DNA of 64,000 nucleotides from Steromphala cineraria (lineage: Eukaryota; Mollusca; Gastropoda; Trochida; Trochidae). The position numbers and the translations under genes are program-made. The stretch's first letter is position 1. Every line of letters starts with the position of its first letter. Below are positions 56,002-64,000 of the stretch, piece by piece. The stretch spans positions 23,298,171 to 23,362,170 of the forward strand of contig OU744724.1 in NCBI GenBank assembly GCA_916613615.1, given 5' to 3'. Under the pieces are notes generated by a model, which searched no databases, was not told where the DNA came from, and saw nothing but the letters and a program-made list of their open reading frames with translations.

Positions 56002-57077
56002 TCTTAAACGTTTATGATTATACCAGTAGCATCTGTAATTAATAAAAGTTTAATGATCTTTTATGATCAGATAGGAATCCAATAGCTCCGATTTTAATTG
56101 TTCTTAGTCCCATGTACTTACATGTACGTACATGACGCAATACCGACCTCTTGCATGCGAGCTTGACAATCAGGTGATCGGTTCGAAAATTGTCTGTTAA
56201 ACCTTCCAATCATCATGTGCTATTTCCGAAAATTTCCGTTTACTCTATCCGAACTAACGACAGGAGTGAATGCTTTTTTTTTCAGGAGAGCTCATAGCCA
56301 GATGAGTGCAAAGCTAATGGTTAAACCTTTTAATCTAAATCAAATGTAAAAGGGTTATCACTTCCATCTTTGGTAAAGTCATTAAATAGTTTGGCCTCAA
56401 AATAAATGTTTACAGAATAGCATTCGTTAATTTCCATCACAAAATAAACGTTGATTAGATTCTAAAATAAATCTATTTCAAATGAGCCACGGTTAAGAAC
56501 AAGACACTGTAAAAATAGAAAATCACAGCAATTTGAATGGAAGTAATTTAATTACAGAAGATATTGAATTAAACAGATGCTATTTCAACAAGTTTTAGGG
56601 TCTCTTAGATCTCATTTGAAATAATGCAATCCTTAAAAGAGAAAATTAATCATGTTGTTGCTTGAATTATTTCTCTTGTTTATAATTGAAAATGAAAAAT
56701 TATATTAAAATTGTTCAATGAATTTTATATTTTCCAAATGAATGACAGATAAATCAAAACGTTTGATTGGTTAAAGGAAGAATCTCCAAACTATCCCAAA
56801 CCCAAATGTAAGGTAAACAACCATTGTGCTAGCAACAAAGCTGAAGAACCGTTCGTAAATCACCAGACGGTGGCTACATGACTACGTGCAGACAGACACC
56901 TAGCGGTCACAACAAAGTTGCAGAATTCTTTTACAAAACACTATGACACTAAAACACGTGTTGTATGAACACTATGACTGTGTGTCCCAATCAACCTTGC
57001 TGTAAACAGGTACCCTCGTGAGATCAACAAGTAACGTGTTGTATGGCACCCTGGTTGTTAAAATTGCATAATGTGTC
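56002..57077. other. intergenic, nothing firm
   Basis: AT-rich, becoming less so at 56800-57060, where CACGTG-containing sequence occurs. No exon is recognised. Confidence 0.4.
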
Positions 57078-57442
57078 TTAAAGGGGCAGTAGCACGTTTT
57101 TTTATAATTTTATATTTTAAAATTTTCACTGATAATTGTAAGTTAATGCTAACTGTATGATTTTGACAGTGTCAAAAATCTCATAACACATGCCAATCAT
57201 CCATAGTCTGAGGACGAAGTTTAATGATTCACTTAAAATCCATTGGCGGCCATTTTTGTGTGAACACCTTTAATTCATTTTATGTAAGAAAAAGAAATCG
57301 CATGGCTAAACTTAACGTTATATATTTGAATTAGTACTGCTCCATTTAGTTTAAATACATTATCTTTCAATTGGAACAATTAATTTTCATTTTCCTGACA
57401 TCACCTTATATTCCCCCTAAAAACGTGCTACTGCCCCTTTAA
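57078..57442 (+). mobile_element. MITE-A copy 5
   Basis: 365 bp. TTAA-AGGGGCAGTAGCACG left, CGTGCTACTGCCCCT-TTAA right, both ends intact. It has the shared interior 'ccattggcggccatttttgt' and 'aatcgcatggctaaacttaa'. Confidence 0.9.
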
Positions 57443-59963
57443 CGATTGATATCCAGTTACCGAGGATAAATCAACCAGCTCGTACTCTAAAGTAACTCTA
57501 AATCAGCTACGTATTTGCACTTTACATACATCCATAATAATGAAGGAATGAAATAGCGTGAAACAGTTACAGTTTAAAGTGATACCTTGATGCATTGCTA
57601 ATATTTTCTCGATGATTCAAACTGACTGGACATTTCATTGCATTAATGTTTAACGACAACATCATTTACTCTTTACTTTACTTTACATCCTCGATTGCAT
57701 TTGAAATTCATTGAGAATCAGATTTATTTCAACGTGTTTTTCGAAATAATTGCCCACTCAAGTTTTTCATTTACCTTTCAAATGCCCTCTTATACATCTA
57801 ACAATCTAACAAAGTGACGACAATTTTAATTCAGATTTGTAATAATGAAAAGCATCATTATTTTATATCAATCAGTTTAATCCGAGTAATAAGTAATCAA
57901 ATTGTTGACAATGTATTTTCATTTTCATTTCCACTAAGAAGATAAACATTATTTTTTATGTGCTTAAACTTTACGATAGCGAAATATATGTCTCTAAATA
58001 ATGGGAAAGTCTAATAAAAGTTGTTTGGTCAAACCATAGAAATAGCTATTTCCTTCCTACGTTAGTTGCACTATGTCTTAAATGGTTATGGGCTGTACGA
58101 CCTTTATAGATTTCGTATTTCCTAAGACGTAGTTTAAGACAATAGAAACTGTACCCGGAAGAAATCTTTTTGAACATATATCTGCACTAATTCCCGAAAG
58201 AATGAATCTTAAGATCGCTTATTGTGATATATACTCTCCATATTAAAGAAACGCACGGATGAAAGCCGATTTCGAAATATTCGTGTACGTCTTTTTATTC
58301 TAATTTGTGCAGATGTTGCCAAATTAGTCACTCATATACACTAAAAAGTGTAAAAATCGCCTATTCAAATATGTTGGATTTCGGCCTTTTTTCTTGAACA
58401 GATTCAATTGTTTATTTAGTGTTAGAAAATTGAAATTGTTGCAAATAACTTTCTTTACGACTTCGTTAATAAAATGAATGGATTCATTAAAGCAATTTAA
58501 TTGGGATGGCAAAGAAGACAGGTCAGGTAGTAGTAGGTCAAGGACACCATACAGATGACAACCTGTTACAGCTCACCATACCATCGATGCTTAAGGACTC
58601 AAACATCATCTGATGCCGCAGAATATTTTACAGAATTACAGACACACTAACAAAAGTTATGAAAATGAATTAGGAGTTTTGTGCAAAACGACGTTATGTT
58701 GAGAATTTTGTAGAAATGACATCGTCGCTTTTTACTCGTTTTCATTGGTAGCCAATCCGGAGTTTAGTTCAGTTGTGATACTTTTCTCTCTTTGAAGATT
58801 CCTGACATAACAATTATGATCTACAGATTTTGTATAGCGCAATATCCAATTATTGAAAATCAATATGATTCTCAAGGACTCCGGCAAAAGCTGTAGATGT
58901 CAGAAGCTATGGGCAGGTAACTCCAGTGTATGATTCGTTATGTTCATGATAGCCGCTAAACCATATAAACATTCCGTGATTTGATCGCTGATGGTTAGAG
59001 CAACATGCGAGTTGTAGGACTGCATTCAAACCTTGTGGTGGGACGCTCTCTGATAAAACATGTTTGATTCCCGATGCGTTAATTTTGAAACGTATTGCCC
59101 GAACAACGTCGATCAAACTGAGTGTTTTTCGAAAACAATATTTAATTTCAAACAATATATAATAACCTCTTTTCGTTACATCGTAGAAAAGGTGCCATGT
59201 AAAACTGGCATCATTTATCACTTTGACACCTACACTCAAAGACTGTTGCTCTGTGGTAATGAACTTTGATCATATGACCGTGACCTCAACCCGTAAGTGT
59301 TGAGGAAAATGTGTAGACCTCAAGAGTTACAAACCATTTGACGAACAATGGACAATTATTTGTGTGTCCTGTTAGAAAAACACTGCGAAATAGATATATC
59401 ATCAATAATGAGCGCTGATCAAAATGCAATTGCATTTTCGATTTGAATCCATTAAAACGGCACATAACCAACAATAAAATATTTGATGATAAAAACATAA
59501 CTTTCTATTTTTCGTTAAAATCATAACTTATATTTTAAACTTTGATACTCATTCAGCTTTTACCGAAACCATGCTACGATTCCCAAAAAATCACGAATCG
59601 CATGATATTTGAAAAAGGAGAAACGGGCATGTGAACAAACTTTTGGTATGCAGCTGTACGTGAACGAGACTTTTCAGATAAGACTCTCTGTTATACACCC
59701 TTTGTTTGAGTTCGAAGGAGGTATATCGAAATAATTATTTACCAGACATGTCTGTTATGAACATAATGTTAAGGAAACAGCGGAAATTGGGTTCCTTTTA
59801 CCATTCCATTATCTGGAGCTTGTTAAGACGCAGACATATTATCAAGATTATACATATTTAATCATCTTGGACAAAAGACAAAATATTCTTTTCGATGAAA
59901 CTACACAGAGTGCTTTAAAACTGATAACCATGATGACCAGTACGCCAAGTATACTTTTTGTTG
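57443..59963. other. intergenic, nothing firm
   Basis: AT-rich. Frames of 110 codons (58907-59239, minus) and 62 codons (58324-58512, minus) show no domains or splice borders. Nothing else is recognised. Confidence 0.4.
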
Positions 59964-60316
59964 TTAAAAGGGCAGTAGCAAGTTTTTAGGGGGAATATAA
60001 GAAAATACGTGGTTCTATTTGAAAGACAATGCATATCAACTTAATGAAGCAGTAAATCAAATATGTAATGCAAAGTTCAGCCATGCGATTCCATTTTCTT
60101 ACACAAAATGAATTTAAAGTGTTTACACAAATATTGCCGTCAAACGACATAATGTGAATTTTTATAATTTGTTTTCTGACTAAATGGATGATTGGTTTGT
60201 GTAATGATATTTTTTGACAAAATATCAAAATAATACAGTTAGCATTAACGTACAATTATCGGTGGGGAAAAAATGAAAATATAAAATTTTCATAAAACGT
60301 GCCACAGCCCCTTTAA
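59964..60316 (-). mobile_element. MITE-A copy 6
   Basis: Reverse orientation, 353 bp: TTAA-AAGGGCAGTAGCAAG left and CGTGCCACAGCCCCT-TTAA right. Both ends carry a few substitutions. The interior aligns with copy 4 in the same orientation. Confidence 0.85.
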
Positions 60317-61040
60317 CAATCACTCGAAGCTCATTACAGTTCACAACTGCCACCGTTAGATTAAATGTTTGGACATACCAAGGAAATGTAGACTTCTCTG
60401 ATATATAAAAGTGTCAGTCAGTTTCATGAACGTCAGATAATGTAAAACGATATTTGTGTTCTATGAATCTAGCATTGTCTTCCTGTGTTCAGATTCAAAC
60501 GTGATAGCATTACATGGCTATCAAATATATGGGATATTATTTGAGTGCCCAATACTATGTTAACGATACGAGTGCCTTAATATTAGTAGGCTATTTCCTA
60601 AGCGAAATTGCTGGGGATTTCAGATATAAGGCAAGAAAAGAGTAAACATGGTATGTCATAGGCAAGAAGATACTAGTAGTATTCGGTCTATTACCGAAGT
60701 CGTGGAATAAAAGAAAATACTTAAAATATGCATGAAAACATAGGCGAACTTGTTGGCGCTGGAAAAAAAATTAAACCTCGTTATGACTGCCCTGATAGGT
60801 AATACTTAAATTCATGTTGCTTTGTGAAAAATAATTTGATGGTTTCTTTTTCAAGTCAGTTCACACTTTCATCAAGTTCATGTCTGAATTCAACGACCAA
60901 TACAGAATTAATCGATCTTAATCATGATATAACTCTCGGATAAATCGTGTTGGAGCTAATGGACATGTTCAACTGAATGCGTGGTTAGAGATAAAACTGT
61001 CATCGAATGACTTAAATTTTCAACCTAATAAAAAGTCCTG
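60317..61040. other. spacer between MITE-A copies
   Basis: About 720 bp of AT-rich sequence with no supported feature. Confidence 0.5.
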
Positions 61041-61382
61041 TTAAAGGGGCAGTAGCACGTTTTTTGATAATTTTATATTCTAAATTTTTCACTGATAATT
61101 TAGTTGACAGTGTCAAAAATCTCATTACAAAAGCCAATCATCTAGAGTCAGAGGACAAAGTATGAAGATTCACATAAAATCCATTGGCGGCCATTTTGTG
61201 TGAACACCTTTAATTCATTTTCTGTAAGAAAAAGGAATCGCATGGCTAAACTTTACGTTATATATTTGAATTATTACTGCTCCATTTAGTTTAGATATAT
61301 TGTCTTTCAGTTGGAACCACTAATTTTCATTTTCCTGACATCACCCTATATACCCCCTATAAACGTGATACTGCCCCTTTAA
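61041..61382 (+). mobile_element. MITE-A copy 7
   Basis: 342 bp: TTAA-AGGGGCAGTAGCACG left, CGTGATACTGCCCCT-TTAA right. It is shorter than copies 1, 3 and 5 because of an internal deletion of about 20 bp near 61090, where 'aagtgaatgctaaatgta' is missing. Confidence 0.9.
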
Positions 61383-62514
61383 AGGAAAGTTTATCAGAAA
61401 CGGCAAGTCCAAAGATATCCACTGACGAGTTATTTATCACTGGTTGCAAGTCTAGAGTATTCCATTCACAATTCTTTTATCTTCATGATTGGATTTATAT
61501 TTCATTTCAGTGTTGCATGTGCATAAAGTATTAAAAGCCGCATGGCAAGTTATTAAGATCTCTTTTCTTATAGTGCAATGAAACCTCTTAAAAGTAGTAA
61601 TCATTTTATATATATAAGTGTCAAATACGCAACTTGCATGACTGTGAGAAATAGAAATAGAAATCTTGCAGTTATTTCTCCCGCATCATTGATAGTGTAC
61701 AGTCGAAACTTCAAAAGCACTCGCTAAGTTATATAACATTATTAATGAAAACAAATGCTGCAATATTGTTAATGTTTTTAGGATAATTTAAACAATAATT
61801 TTCTTCCCTAATGACACTGTTTAATTGGGGTTCCCTCGCATCATACGTTTAACTTTAATAACCCGGTTTGTTTTGGGTTTTTTCAGGCAACTTTTTGTGG
61901 GGGGAAATTGTGGAGGTGCTTGCCATTTGAATATTTCTGTTTAAATTCAGTTATTTGAATTTGGCGCAGCATCGCTAGTCACTTCACCGTGGTTATCGTG
62001 GTAGGTAAACATGTACCCATTCGCAGGATTTATTTCACCATTGTTGATGTCGTTGATTGGTGATAACGAAAATAAACACACCCGTGAGATATGAAATATC
62101 TGTGGGGGTGGTTATCTTTAATTTTTTCATCTAGTGTTTTAACTTATGTCTCTAAATAATCGAGCTGGTAATTATATCTAATATGAAAATGAAGAGGTTG
62201 TTATAAGAAATGTCTGACTACTTATCAGAAAAGTGCATGGGGTATATTCAACAGTGATTTATCGTGAAGACTTTTCCAGACTTCAGTAATTGTACCTTTG
62301 TTTGAGCTCAAAGGATGTATCGAAATAACTTTTTACAAGACCTCTCTGTTGTCAATAATCGGCGGATATTAGATTCCTTTCATGTGGATATTTCAAAAGT
62401 ATGTATTCTGCTGTAAACCAATTGTACTTTTCAAAGACGAATCTTGTCATTGATTGCAAACCCTCTCAGAAGTCAAAAATATGTCTTAGGTAGATATAAG
62501 ATAAGATTTGCGTA
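61383..62514. other. intergenic, nothing recognised
   Basis: AT-rich with a T/G-rich stretch near 61865-61910. No gene or repeat is supported. Confidence 0.45.
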
Positions 62515-62960
62515 ATGTTGAGAAGACCCCATCTGGAATATGCATGTTAAGTCTCGAATGGCTGTGCATAGACATTAAAAAATAAATTAGAACAAGCTCA
62601 ATTACAAGCAGCAAGGATTTAAACATTCTCTCCCCACAGAGGCAGCTCAGTCATGTTACTTTGATCTAAGTCGGAGAAATACGAATGAGCTGTACTTGAG
62701 GAGAGAATGGGATTGAACTGGATTGCCAATATGGGCATCTAAGTGCATGATCTCTATATTTTGAAATTGGTTGGGGATCACTGCAATAACGTCGGAGAAA
62801 GATAAAATTACGTAACTCCAAACATGATATTTGTGTCAGTCCATTTTCGAGGCATCAATGAAATATTTCTATCCATCGAAAATACGACCATGGAATAGTC
62901 TAGACGATAATGTCCCTAAGTCAGATAGTATATATCAGTTTTTAAAACATGCATTACCAA
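62515..62960 (+). pseudogene. Jockey/RTE-type LINE C-terminal remnant
   Basis: In successive frames: MLRRPHLEYAC (the LVRPHLEYAS motif after the reverse transcriptase), KLEQAQLQAARI (LE-x-VQR-x-AAR), GWGSL then RRRKIKL, and finally EASMKYFYPSKIRPWNSLDD followed by DSIYQFLKHAL, matching the SFFPRTIRDWNSLP...F ending of these elements. Stops and frameshifts separate the pieces, so it is long dead. Confidence 0.75.
62634..62668 (-). repeat. solo MITE-B flank inside the LINE remnant
   Basis: CATTCTCTCCCCACAGAGGC then AGCTCAGTCATG matches the outer flank of MITE-B and lies between the QAARI and GWGSL pieces of the LINE remnant. It could be a small insertion or a coincidence of shared origin. Confidence 0.45.
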
Positions 62961-63027
62961 CGCATAGTTCTGCTCCGGTCTTATTAAAATCGACCGCACT
63001 CCGAGGAATAAAATATCAAAAATATTG

Positions 63028-63117
63028 TCTCTATCGGGACTCGAACCAACCAGAATAGCCCCTCCGTCTCGTGAATGAGAGGAAAGCCGGGCTGGGTGAA
63101 GTTCGAACCCCAGAGAC
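63028..63117. repeat. palindromic tRNA-like sequence, B boxes on both strands
   Basis: GTCTCT at 63028-63033 pairs with AGAGAC at 63112-63117. Just inside lie GGGACTCGAACC (a B box on the minus strand) and GTTCGAACCCC (a B box on the plus strand). Between them CCGTCTCGTGAATGAGAGG resembles an anticodon arm. The T-stem pairs poorly, so this is not a working tRNA. A decayed SINE head or a small foldback element is more likely. Confidence 0.45.
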
Positions 63118-64000
63118 AATTGTTTTGAATTGTTATTTGAATGAAATTGGAATGAAACCTGACACAAATTGTATTTGTTGTAATTATGTAGAAACCTCCT
63201 ACATTGTTGTCTTTGATTTATGACATAAGTAAAGCGCATACTTAATGTGTATAATTAACGTTTAGGTTTAGGTGGAGGGAAGTGCAGACATCTTGTCAAA
63301 ATGTGAACATATATAACATTACTCAAACGTACATCCATTAGGCTAAACGAGTTGTGTAACAGATGTACATTTTATTTAATATTCATTCTTTTCTTTCTAG
63401 ATAATTACTCCTACAATTCTTTCTTGTCCAGCTTGTCATTTTTATACGATTGAAATGTATGATTTTGTAAATTCCAAGGAGAAGTATCCTAAGTTGAAGA
63501 ACGTGAACCCAATCCCATTCATTATGAATAAAATATGTGTAAACCAAATTCCATATTGGAACATTCCCTTTACTCTGAGACGTTCATTCTATGTTCGCCT
63601 TGACATAAGATTTGTTTATTTCTTTTGGGGAAAGGGATTTCTCTACTTTAAGTTTTTATACCCACAGACTAAAACAGAGTTCCCAAAACATCTCTTATAA
63701 ACTCATTTTTCCATGGTTTGTGAACTTTTCCACATGTTTCTGCCAGTGCAGCTATATCTATTTCAATGCACGGCTCTGTGGTACAACAGTTTCAGAATGA
63801 TATATACATGTACAGTATATTAATCGTGCATCCGGATCACCTATCGTAAAAGGTAGGTATTTCATAGTTGATGAAACTGGTCATGCATGTTAGACATGTT
63901 TATGTTTCCACTATCAAATAAGCTTTTATTGAAATCAATCCAAAACTTACGAATGAAACGAAAATTCATCATAATGAGGCATACAACAAGGGCAGTCATG
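63118..64000. other. intergenic to window end, nothing recognised
   Basis: AT-rich. An 81-codon frame at 63455-63700 (KEKYPKLKNVNPIPFIMNK) has no splice border or known domain and is not called. Confidence 0.4.

Noticed and set aside
58907..59239. A 110-codon minus-strand frame.
   Set aside because: No recognisable motif, no splice borders and ordinary local composition. An opposing 69-codon frame overlaps it.

Overview
The window reads as gene-poor, AT-rich animal (metazoan) nuclear DNA, most likely from a gastropod mollusc. The reasons are: spliced exons with GT/AG borders and introns; polyadenylation signals; a C-type lectin gene of the type expanded in molluscs; several clades of non-LTR retrotransposon; and SINE tails of the form 'gcggcgtaaaacaataactcactcag' family (43921-43985) that I associate from memory with vetigastropods such as abalone. 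The species call is inference. There is no operon structure, and almost all short open frames are chance or repeat-derived.

Layout. 1-5.5 kb: AT-rich DNA with a striking palindromic 21-bp/8-bp tandem array (3228-3535) followed by a 162-bp tandem repeat (3566-3990). 5.5-6.5 kb: a broken, unidentified coding region interrupted by a Tc1-related repeat. 8-27 kb: mostly intergenic, with copies of a TTAA-flanked MITE (here MITE-A), a repeat with TCAAGGTCA-type motifs (10.2 and 14.2-14.8 kb), a possible terminal exon (11.86 kb), a possible minus-strand prohormone-like exon (16.8 kb) and a 1.55-kb non-autonomous DNA transposon with clustered CGTAA motifs (24.36-25.90 kb). 27.5-31.2 kb: the best host gene, a PAN/apple-like exon plus two exons forming a complete C-type lectin domain, all joined by phase-1 introns, with a SINE inside intron 1. 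34.4-41.3 kb: a retrotransposon nest. It contains an L2/CR1-like LINE with an intact 1077-codon endonuclease-reverse transcriptase ORF, tail to tail with a decayed minus-strand relative that is itself split by an L1/Tx1-like insertion. 42-47 kb: a hairpin-headed repeat, a small GC-rich island open on both strands, a pogo-like inverted-repeat end and a SINE inserted into a minisatellite. 48.7-64 kb: a 243-bp tandem duplication, four more MITE-A copies, a Tc1-like transposase remnant with its derivatives, a Jockey/RTE-type LINE remnant and a palindromic tRNA-like sequence.

The only host gene I can describe functionally is the secreted-type lectin. Nearly everything else recognisable is mobile DNA, and the window is most informative as a record of nested transposition. 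No rRNA, functional tRNA, CRISPR array or virus was recognised.
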